Of a DNA stretch of 64,000 nucleotides, positions 32,105 to 39,359 are shown piece by piece. This stretch comes from Pseudomonas flavescens (GTDB lineage Bacteria; Pseudomonadota; Gammaproteobacteria; Pseudomonadales; Pseudomonadaceae): the NCBI RefSeq assembly GCF_013408425.1, contig NZ_JACBYV010000001.1:1612001-1676000 (forward strand). Direction: 5' to 3'. The notes below the pieces were generated by a model. The model had not been told where the DNA came from, did no database searches, and saw only the letters and a list, made by a program, of their open reading frames with translations. A program made the translations under genes and the position numbers. How positions within the stretch are numbered: position 1 is the first letter of the stretch; every line of letters begins with the position of its first letter.

Positions 32105-32336
32105 GTCTCTGGATTGAAACATCCCCCTTCCGCGTTATCCGCCCCACTCACCGTATCGGTAAAAGACTGAACTTCCTGTCGTGTTCGGCTGGCTAAGTCT
32201 TTATCCGTCGCAACGAGCTGGCCGGCATGCATTACGTCGATGAAGTACAGCGGTTTCCGGTGACGTATTGCGTCGCCCTCCCCTTGGTTGGCATCACGCT
32301 CACCACCGTCTCCGTTGCCGCAGCGGAGGGCCGTCG

Positions 32337-33362
32337 ATGAGCGATTCGTCGTTGATCCCCGAGCTACCCAACGACCTGCACTACGTCGATGACGGCGGCC
32401 CGGGGATCACCCGGCGCAAACTGCGCGGCAAGTTCTGCTACTTCGAGCCTGACGGTGAACGCATCCGCGATGCCGAGCAGATCGCGCGCATCAATGCACT
32501 GGCCATCCCGCCCGCCTACGTCGACGTATGGATCTGCCCGGATCCCAAGGGCCACTTGCAGGCTACCGGCCGCGACGCGCGAGGTCGCAAGCAATACCGT
32601 TATCACCCCCGCTGGCGCGAAGTGCGCGACACCGACAAGTACGCCAATCTGCTGCTGTTCGGCAAAGCACTGCCGAAACTGCGCCAGACGGTGGAGCAAC
32701 ACCTGATGTTGCCCGAGCATGGTCGGGAAAAGGTCATGGCCACGGTCATTACCTTGCTCGACAACACGCTGATCCGTATCGGCAACGTACGTTACGCCAA
32801 GGAAAACCGCTCTTACGGCCTGACGACCCTGCGCAACCGCCACGTCGAAGTACAGGGTAGCGCCATACGTTTCCACTTCCGCGGCAAGAGCGGCATCGAG
32901 CACGAGGTGGAGGTCAGTGACCGGCGCCTGGCACGCATCATCCGCCGTTGCCTGGAGCTGCCGGGGCAGCATCTGTTCCAGTACCTCGACGCGAATGGCG
33001 AACGCCATACCGTGACATCGACCGACATCAACAACTACCTGCGCGAGCTCACGGGTGCCGATTTCACCGCCAAGGATTACCGCACCTGGGCGGGAAGCGC
33101 TCTGGCGCTGACCCTGTTGCGTGAACTGGAGTGGCAGCCGGAGAGCTCGGCCAAGAAGCACGTGGTGGCGATGGTCAAGCAGGTTGCCGAAGAGCTGCGC
33201 AACACGCCGGCGGTGTGCCGCAAATGCTACATCCACCCGGCCCTGATAGATGCCTTCCACTGCGGTGAGCTCGCCGATTTGCGCCTCGCTGCGGCGCGCA
33301 AGGGGCTGCGATCAGAGGAAAGCCTGCTGATGCGGTTTCTGGAAAAGATCCCAGTGCCCTGA
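32337..33362 (+). CDS. DNA topoisomerase IB (poxvirus/bacterial type)
   Basis: 341-residue monomeric type IB topoisomerase that relaxes supercoils by a 3'-phosphotyrosyl intermediate. The catalytic Tyr298 stands in KCYIHP. Conserved Arg/Lys residues lie in ENRSYGLTTLRNRHV (about 156-170), the FRGKSG loop (about 181-186) and DYRTWAGS (Arg249). The N-terminal clamp (YVDDGGPGITRRKLRGKF) is the bacterial family form. ATG 32337 follows GGAGGG; the frame upstream is unsupported. Confidence 0.92.
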   Translation: MSDSSLIPELPNDLHYVDDGGPGITRRKLRGKFCYFEPDGERIRDAEQIARINALAIPPAYVDVWICPDPKGHLQATGRDARGRKQYRYHPRWREVRDTDKYANLLLFGKALPKLRQTVEQHLMLPEHGREKVMATVITLLDNTLIRIGNVRYAKENRSYGLTTLRNRHVEVQGSAIRFHFRGKSGIEHEVEVSDRRLARIIRRCLELPGQHLFQYLDANGERHTVTSTDINNYLRELTGADFTAKDYRTWAGSALALTLLRELEWQPESSAKKHVVAMVKQVAEELRNTPAVCRKCYIHPALIDAFHCGELADLRLAAARKGLRSEESLLMRFLEKIPVP

Positions 33363-33455
33363 GCCCCTTCAATGTGGCGAGATATGTGGGAATAATGTCA
33401 TTGCCGCCACTCTCTCGCCCGCGCACACTGCGTCCATGTTCCCCGAGGGATTGTC

Positions 33456-34466
33456 ATGGACGAAAGCAGATGCATCGCCGCACTGGTCTACACCGACTTC
33501 ATGAGTCTCGACGTGGTCGGCCCCTTGCAGGTATTCGCCTCCGCCAACGTTGAGCGCAATCGCCAGGGGCTGGGCGATGCCTACCGCTTGCTGATGCTCG
33601 CCGAGCAAGCTGGGCAGGTGCGCAGCTCTTCTGGCATGCGCATGGTGGCAGACGCCGCCTGGGCCGACTGTGACCCCGCCAGCCTGGACACCCTACTGAT
33701 TCCCGGTGGTATCGGTGAAACCGTTCAATGTGAAAACCAGGCCCTGCTGAGCTGGCTGCGCGGTGCCGAGCCCAGCATACGCCGCCTGGGATCGGTCTGT
33801 TCGGGCGCACTGATCCTGGCGCGTACCGGCCTGCTCGACGGCCAACGGGTGACCACGCACTGGGCGGATATAGACGCCCTTCGCCAACACGATAAGTTAC
33901 GCGTCGACAGCAACTGCCTGCACACCTACGACCCCGCTGGCGCCGGTGGCAACGGCCATCTGTTCACCTCCGCCGGCGTCACGGCCGGTATCGATCTGGC
34001 CCTGGCGCTGGTGGAGGCCGACCTTGGCCGCAGCATGGCACTGGCCGTAGCGCGCCGCCTGGTGATGTTCCTGCGCCGCCCTGGCGGCCAGGCGCAGTTC
34101 AGCGCCCTGCTCGCCCCGGAACCCAGCCGCACGCCTCGGCTTGCCGAGCTGCTCGACTGGATTCCCGCCAATCTGGGGGCAGACCTGTCACTGGAGGCGC
34201 TGGTCAGCGAAGCGAAGATGGCGCCACGCACTCTTTCCCGGGTTTTCGCCAGGGAGCTGGGCACCGGCCCGGCACGTTACGTGGAGCGCATTCGCCTGGA
34301 AGCCGCCCGCGCGCTGCTCCAGGACGCCCAGGCCTCCGTGGCGACGGTCGCACGCCTTACCGGCTTCGGCCACCCGGAGAACCTGCGCCGGGTCTTTCAG
34401 AAGCACCTTTCCATCAGCCCCCAGGAATACGCCGAACGTTTCGGCCAGGAGACATCCCATGCTTGA
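33456..34466 (+). CDS. GlxA-family transcriptional regulator (DJ-1/PfpI domain plus AraC HTH)
   Basis: 336 residues. The N-terminal class-I glutamine-amidotransferase-like domain (about 5-190) has a Cys at the nucleophile elbow (GSVCSGALILA, Cys115). The C-terminal AraC double helix-turn-helix covers about 225-330 (LSLEALVSEAKMAPRTLSRVFARELG; VATVARLTGFGHPENLRRVFQKH). Relatives control choline-derived or amino-acid catabolism, but this one has no adjacent catabolic operon. It overlaps the next gene by 8 bases. Confidence 0.9.
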   Translation: MDESRCIAALVYTDFMSLDVVGPLQVFASANVERNRQGLGDAYRLLMLAEQAGQVRSSSGMRMVADAAWADCDPASLDTLLIPGGIGETVQCENQALLSWLRGAEPSIRRLGSVCSGALILARTGLLDGQRVTTHWADIDALRQHDKLRVDSNCLHTYDPAGAGGNGHLFTSAGVTAGIDLALALVEADLGRSMALAVARRLVMFLRRPGGQAQFSALLAPEPSRTPRLAELLDWIPANLGADLSLEALVSEAKMAPRTLSRVFARELGTGPARYVERIRLEAARALLQDAQASVATVARLTGFGHPENLRRVFQKHLSISPQEYAERFGQETSHA

Positions 34467-34707
34467 ACTGCGCCCCAACTGCGAATGCTGCGACCGCGAC
34501 CTGCCACCCGAGTCCTGCGACGCGCGCATCTGCTCGTTCGAATGCACCTACTGCAGCGATTGCGCCGACACCCACTTGCAAGGCCACTGCCCGAACTGCT
34601 CGGGCGAACTGGTCCGCCGCCCGATCCGCCCGGCCGCGAAGCTGCCTGCCAACCCGCCGTCGACGTTGCGGGTCTACAACCCCGCTGGCTGTGCCCGACC
34701 CGCCTGA
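34459..34707 (+). CDS. DUF1272 Cys-rich small protein
   Basis: 82 residues with ten Cys/His-rich positions in the first 55 residues (CECCDRDLPPES, CSFECTYCSDCADTHLQGHCPNCSGEL), which form a probable zinc-ribbon or RING-like metal site. The C-terminal tail is basic and Pro-rich. It overlaps the GlxA-type regulator by 8 bases, so the two are likely co-translated. Function unknown. Confidence 0.85.
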   Translation: MLELRPNCECCDRDLPPESCDARICSFECTYCSDCADTHLQGHCPNCSGELVRRPIRPAAKLPANPPSTLRVYNPAGCARPA

Positions 34708-34722
34708 TCAATGAGGAATATG

Positions 34723-35232
34723 ATGCTCAAGTTATTGGAGAAGCTTCGTGGCGACGGCGCGACCCTGCCCCTTCGCCCGAATCTGAGACAAGTGCTGATC
34801 GCCTGGCTGGGTGGTGTGCTGGCAATCGCTGTGATTGCCGGACTCGGCGACGTACTGACCCTGAGCTTGCTGTTGGGGTCCTTTGGCGCGTCGTGCGTGC
34901 TGGTATTTGGCTTCCCGGACGTGCCCTTCTCGCAACCACGCAACGTGGTATTCGGGCACCTGCTGAGCACATTAACAGGCCTCGTCTTTCTGCACCTATG
35001 CGGGCCACACTGGTGGGCCGTAGCGCTGGCGGTAGGTAGCGCGATTGCACTGATGATGCTGACCCGTACCGTGCACCCACCGGCTGGCTCCAACCCGGTA
35101 ATCGTCTTCCTTGCGCTGCCAGGCTGGGATTTCCTGCTCTACCCGACGCTAAGTGGCGCCGTGCTACTGGTTCTGGTGGCATTGATCTACAACAACGCCA
35201 GTCGCGAAGCTCGATATCCCAAATACTGGTGA
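34723..35232 (+). CDS. HPP-family integral membrane protein
   Basis: 169-residue membrane protein with four or more helices and the family signature HPPAGSNP (about residue 125 of the chosen form). Plant and cyanobacterial HPP proteins have been linked to nitrite transport; bacterial roles are unclear. Of three clustered ATGs (34711, 34720, 34723) the last is best spaced from GAGGA at 34713-34717. It sits 15 bases after the DUF1272 gene. Confidence 0.83.
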   Translation: MLKLLEKLRGDGATLPLRPNLRQVLIAWLGGVLAIAVIAGLGDVLTLSLLLGSFGASCVLVFGFPDVPFSQPRNVVFGHLLSTLTGLVFLHLCGPHWWAVALAVGSAIALMMLTRTVHPPAGSNPVIVFLALPGWDFLLYPTLSGAVLLVLVALIYNNASREARYPKYW

Positions 35233-35281
35233 TGCGCTCCGCTGCCCGTATTGCTGCACAGGCAATGGCGTTGTTGAGCCA

Positions 35282-36247
35282 TCAGGCGCCGAAAACGGTC
35301 ACCTGGTTACGGCCGTTGCGCTTGGAGGTGTAAAGCGCCTGATCGGCCCACTGCAGCAGTTGCAGGTGGTCGTGGCTGGGTTCGCTCAGGTCTGCCACGC
35401 CAAGGCTGATGGTGAAGGGAATCACCTGCCCCTCGTGACTGATCTGCAGATGCTCGACCACGCCACGCAGGCGCTCGGCGAAGACTCGCCCACCTGCACA
35501 GTCGACGTCGGGCAGCAATACCACGAATTCCTCGCCACCGTAGCGCCCGGCAATGTCGGTATCGCGGATCTGCTCGCTGACCACCTTGGCCAGGCCCTGA
35601 ATCACCGCATCGCCTGCTTGGTGGCCATAGGTGTCGTTGACCTTCTTGAAATGATCGATATCGAAGATCACCAGCGAGGCACTGCTGCCGTAGCGACGAT
35701 GGCGGGCATGCTCGCGCTTGAGCTCTTCTTCCCAGTGCCCGCGATTGTTCAGGCCGGTCAGTCGGTCGGTACGCGACAGGTGCTTGAACTGATCGCTCAT
35801 CGACTGCAACTGGCGCTTGTTCACCGCGACGCTGGTAACGTCATAGATGATCAGGCACAGGTGCTCGATCTTGCTGTTGGTGGCCTGCAGCGGCAGCACG
35901 GTGGTGTTCTGGTACATGAAATCTTCCAGGCCGGTAATCGGCTGGTAGTTCTTGAAGCGCACCACATAAGGCCGCTGCTCCCAGATGGTGAAAGCCGGCG
36001 TGCCAAGGGTGGCGACGCTATCCACCTTGCGGCGAAACCAGCCTTCCTCGACCTCGGGAAACAGTTCGAAGAACGAGCGCTCGGCAGCATCCTGCGCGGT
36101 ACGCCCGGAGTGATTCTCCATGAAGCTGTTCCATACCTCGACCCGGTAGTCGCGATCCAGCACCACCACACCGACGTCGATGCTCTGCACGATCGCCAGC
36201 AGCCAGTGGAACTCGTTGAAATCCATGTTCGCGACCATGTCTGTCAT
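35282..36247 (-). CDS. Diguanylate cyclase with PAS sensor domain
   Basis: 321-residue cytoplasmic protein with an N-terminal PAS-type domain (about 12-140; AIVQSIDVGVVVLDRDYRVEVWN) and a GGDEF domain (about 155-321). The active site is GGEEF at 237-241, and an allosteric RxxD inhibition site (RDTD, 228-231) stands exactly five residues before it. It should make c-di-GMP under product control. The start overlaps the end of the CheY-CheC gene by 4 bases, so the pair is one operon. Confidence 0.93.
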   Translation of the reverse strand: MTDMVANMDFNEFHWLLAIVQSIDVGVVVLDRDYRVEVWNSFMENHSGRTAQDAAERSFFELFPEVEEGWFRRKVDSVATLGTPAFTIWEQRPYVVRFKNYQPITGLEDFMYQNTTVLPLQATNSKIEHLCLIIYDVTSVAVNKRQLQSMSDQFKHLSRTDRLTGLNNRGHWEEELKREHARHRRYGSSASLVIFDIDHFKKVNDTYGHQAGDAVIQGLAKVVSEQIRDTDIAGRYGGEEFVVLLPDVDCAGGRVFAERLRGVVEHLQISHEGQVIPFTISLGVADLSEPSHDHLQLLQWADQALYTSKRNGRNQVTVFGA

Positions 36248-37245
36248 TCCATCAGGTAGGCGAGTTTTTTGGTCAGCAGCGGCACCGAGTCCTCGGTGAA
36301 CAGCAACAGCAGGTCGAAGTGGATATTGTGCCCTTCGATGCTGTAACTGACTTCCACGGCGAGGGTCTTGCGCCAGCGCTGACCGTTGAGGCGGATCAGT
36401 TCGTCGATCGAGGCATGCTCACCGAGCACCTGCGGGTGGCCCTGGGAGAAGCTCACGTCGAGCTGCTCGGCAATGCCGCTCAGGCACGCGCCGATGATCA
36501 CGCTGGACATGTCCAGGAGCATTTCCATGGACGAATAATTCTGCTGCTGCCACTGCATCAGCCTGGCCATGTCCCCTACTTCCGAGTCATGGAAGATGAG
36601 CAGGGCTTCACCGCTGATGCCGCCACCGATATAGCCCTGGCACACCGCAGTCAGCCCATTGCCGCGCTGGGCATCGGCCAGCGCCATGTGCAGCTCGCTG
36701 ACTTCGAGAATGTTCACGTTGGGGATCGGCAACTGCACGAACACACCCAGTACCCGCGCCAACAGCGCTGCCGCCTGGCCCATGGCGACGTTGACCACTT
36801 CGCGGAAAGCGTCGCGGAACGATACCTTGGGCTCTCCCAGCGCCGCCACGGGTGCCGTGGCCGGCGCGGAGGGCGCGCTGAGGAAGCCCAGACGGTCGAG
36901 GGTCTGGCGCAGCAACTCGGGATCGGCAGGTTTTTTCAGAAAGGCCAGCGCGCCGAGCTCCTGAACCCGGCGCACGGCTTCTTCCTGAACGTCACCGGAG
37001 ACAACGATGACCTTCTGGGCAAGACCTTCGGCCTTGAGCGCGGCCAGCACGCCATAGCCGTCGAGCACCGGCATGGTCAGGTCGAGCAGCAACAGATCGA
37101 AATGCGCCGCACGAAGCTGCTCGAGGGCTTCCTCACCATTGCTGGCCTGGCTGACCGTTACCGGCCAATCCGCGGGCAAGGCGCGCAGCAGTTGCTTGCG
37201 TGCCATGTTCGAATCGTCGCAAACGAGAAGAGATGCTTCCGGCAT
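36244..37245 (-). CDS. Response regulator with CheC-type phosphatase domain
   Basis: 333 residues. The receiver domain (about 1-122) has Asp55 (LLLLDLTMP) and D10/D11. After a Pro/Ala linker, a CheC/CheX-like domain (about 140-333) keeps one full phosphatase motif D145-x3-E149-x2-N152-x22-P175. The second motif of the pseudo-symmetric fold looks degenerate. The predicted role is dephosphorylation of a CheY-like protein under control of its own receiver. It is coupled to the diguanylate cyclase, linking phosphorelay and c-di-GMP signalling. Confidence 0.85.
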   Translation of the reverse strand: MPEASLLVCDDSNMARKQLLRALPADWPVTVSQASNGEEALEQLRAAHFDLLLLDLTMPVLDGYGVLAALKAEGLAQKVIVVSGDVQEEAVRRVQELGALAFLKKPADPELLRQTLDRLGFLSAPSAPATAPVAALGEPKVSFRDAFREVVNVAMGQAAALLARVLGVFVQLPIPNVNILEVSELHMALADAQRGNGLTAVCQGYIGGGISGEALLIFHDSEVGDMARLMQWQQQNYSSMEMLLDMSSVIIGACLSGIAEQLDVSFSQGHPQVLGEHASIDELIRLNGQRWRKTLAVEVSYSIEGHNIHFDLLLLFTEDSVPLLTKKLAYLME

Positions 37246-37410
37246 CGGTACGCCTCGAGAAGGTGAGCCAGTTCCGGCTTGTTACGCTGCGGTGAAATGC
37301 CGACAACGATGGCGCCATCCTAGAGCGTTCCTGACAATCTATAGCAGAATGCCATTACGCTTTTGTTTTTTTATCCTGCTTTCGTGAACCGTAGCACCCT
37401 GAAAACGGAC

Positions 37411-37430
37411 AAGGCGACCGAAGTCGCCTT
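37411..37430. terminator. Hairpin beyond nfuA
   Basis: 8-bp stem AAGGCGAC / GTCGCCTT with a CGAA loop, 17 bases beyond the nfuA stop. It has T-richness on either side, so it may serve nfuA. Confidence 0.55.
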
Positions 37431-37447
37431 TTGCAGCAAGCCGATGA

Positions 37448-38032
37448 TCAGTAGTACGCGTTTTCGCGATTGCTGTGATCGGTCACGTCACGCACACCCT
37501 TGAGCTGCGGAATGCGCTCGAGCAAGGTCTTCTCGATACCTTCCTTGAGGGTCAGGTCGGCCTGGCCGCACCCCTGACAACCACCACCGAACTGCAGTAC
37601 GGCGATGCCTTCGTCGACCACGTCGATGAGTGTCACCTGGCCGCCATGGCTGGCCAGACCGGGATTGATCTCGGTTTGCAGGTAATAGTTGATACGCTCG
37701 TTGAGCGGGCTGTCTTCGTTGACCATCGGCACCTTGGCATTTGGCGCCTTGATGGTCAGCTGGCCACCCATGCGATCGGTGGCGTAGTCGACCACGGCGT
37801 CTTCCAGAAACGGCTCGCTGACGGCGTCGATCCACGCGGTGAAGCTGGCCAGGCCGATGGCCTGATCTTCCGGCTTCTGCTCACCGGGCTTGCAGTAGGC
37901 GATGCAGGTTTCCGCGTACTGGGTACCGGGCTGGGTGATGAAAACGCGAATGCCGATTCCCGGAGTATTCTGCTTGTTCAGCAGGTCTGCCAGGTAATCA
38001 TGGGCGGCATCGGTAATGGTAATAGTGCTCAT
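37448..38032 (-). CDS. nfuA: Fe-S biogenesis protein NfuA
   Basis: 194 residues. The N-terminal half is a degenerate A-type carrier domain lacking the usual three Cys. The C-terminal Nfu domain holds the cluster-binding C-x2-C ([12 protein letters not shown]). It carries [4Fe-4S] clusters to client enzymes, especially under iron or oxidative stress. The same genome's large Fe-S load (complex I, CysI) makes it relevant here, though the genes are not linked in an operon. Confidence 0.95.
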   Translation of the reverse strand: MSTITITDAAHDYLADLLNKQNTPGIGIRVFITQPGTQYAETCIAYCKPGEQKPEDQAIGLASFTAWIDAVSEPFLEDAVVDYATDRMGGQLTIKAPNAKVPMVNEDSPLNERINYYLQTEINPGLASHGGQVTLIDVVDEGIAVLQFGGGCQGCGQADLTLKEGIEKTLLERIPQLKGVRDVTDHSNRENAYY

Positions 38033-38103
38033 GGCAACTCCTCACGGTCATGTGCTGAATTGTACGCCAAATGGCGGCCCCGGACAAAGTCCTACTATTT
38101 TAC

Positions 38104-39123
38104 TCAGGATAGCGCCTGAACACGGCCGCTGCCCGTGCGTTCGGCGATCCATACCTTGGCCTGCACGAAAAAGCGCTTTTCGATCAACTCGTAGCTGCCC
38201 CAGGACGCCAGGGCGATCAGCGGCATGCACGCGGCGATCACCACGTAGGGATTGAGATCCAGGCTGGCCTGCAGGTACCAGCCCAGCGAGAGCACGATCA
38301 CGTGCAGCAGATACACCGAGTAGGAGCAGTCGCCCATTCGCGCCAGCAGGCGATTGTCCTTGAACCAGGGCTCCATGGCGATGCAGGCGGCGACGATAAG
38401 CGCACTCGGCACGCCCCAGTGCAACAGGCGCATGGTGTTGTCCAGGTGATAGATGGCCAGCAGCGAGCCGGCGATGAGCAGCAGTGGCAGCCACAAGCCC
38501 TGGCGGATCCAGCCGCGGTTGTAGACCATGCCCAGCAGCACGCCGAAGAGAAACTCGTAGACGATGCTGTTGCGGTAGAAATCGCTGACCCAGGGCTGCG
38601 TCGCCAGTAGCCCGAAAACCAGCAAGGTGCTGGTGATCAGCAGCAGGCGCAAGCGCTCTGGAACCATGAAGGCCAGCGCGAACAGCAGGTAGAAGAACAT
38701 CTCGTAGTTCAGTGTCCAGCCGACGTTGAGCGTGGGGTACAGACCGAAACCAGCGGGGTTTTCTGCGGGGATGAACAGCAGCGACATCATCAGGTGCTGC
38801 ATATCGAATGCCTGGGTCGGCATCACCGGGTTGGCGAAGGCGATGATCAGGGCGGCGATCAGCGAATACAGCCAGTACGCCGGGACGATACGCAGCGCGC
38901 GGTTGAGCATGAAGCGCCAGGGGGTGATGCTCTTGCCCTGGGTGGAGAGGTAGATCACCAGCCCGCTGATCACGAAGAAGATATCGACACCGACGGCTCC
39001 CTTGTCGGTGAACAGATAGCCCATGAAGCTATCTGCCTTGAAATCGAAGAACACCTGCATGACATGGTGAAAGACCACTACCCAGGCTGCCAACGCCCGC
39101 AATGCCTGCACTGAAATCAGCAT
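38104..39123 (-). CDS. Acyltransferase family 3 (OafA/YrhL-like) membrane protein
   Basis: 339-residue integral membrane O-acyltransferase with about ten helices. The N-terminal catalytic His region (LRALAAWVVVFHHVMQVFF) and the DIFFVISGLVIYLS segment are family hallmarks. Such enzymes acetylate exopolysaccharide, lipopolysaccharide or peptidoglycan; no glycan cluster surrounds it, so the acceptor is unknown. No soluble SGNH domain is attached. Confidence 0.87.
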   Translation of the reverse strand: MLISVQALRALAAWVVVFHHVMQVFFDFKADSFMGYLFTDKGAVGVDIFFVISGLVIYLSTQGKSITPWRFMLNRALRIVPAYWLYSLIAALIIAFANPVMPTQAFDMQHLMMSLLFIPAENPAGFGLYPTLNVGWTLNYEMFFYLLFALAFMVPERLRLLLITSTLLVFGLLATQPWVSDFYRNSIVYEFLFGVLLGMVYNRGWIRQGLWLPLLLIAGSLLAIYHLDNTMRLLHWGVPSALIVAACIAMEPWFKDNRLLARMGDCSYSVYLLHVIVLSLGWYLQASLDLNPYVVIAACMPLIALASWGSYELIEKRFFVQAKVWIAERTGSGRVQALS

Positions 39124-39329
39124 AGAACCGCCATTCTCCCTCTCGTTGAAACCGATACGGGTGGCCCGGAATCAGACCACCACAAGGTCCGACCGCAGCG
39201 GTTTGAGAAAGGTCGAGAGAAATGCCCCTAGGTGCCCGGCAGGCCATGGCTGCCCGCCGGATTCCACGCTGCGCAGGTGCAGCTTGGAGGCGACGGCACT
39301 GGCGATGCGGCCCGTGCTTTACAGGCATT

Positions 39330-39353
39330 GCAGCGCTCGGCGCCAAGCGCTGC
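39330..39353. terminator. Near-perfect 24-base palindrome beyond cti
   Basis: GCAGCGCT-C-GGCGCC-A-AGCGCTGC, starting 7 bases past the cti stop. It forms a strong hairpin with one mismatch; no T-run follows on the minus strand. It is a possible cti terminator or a protein-binding palindrome. Confidence 0.5.
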
Positions 39354-39359
39354 ACGGGG

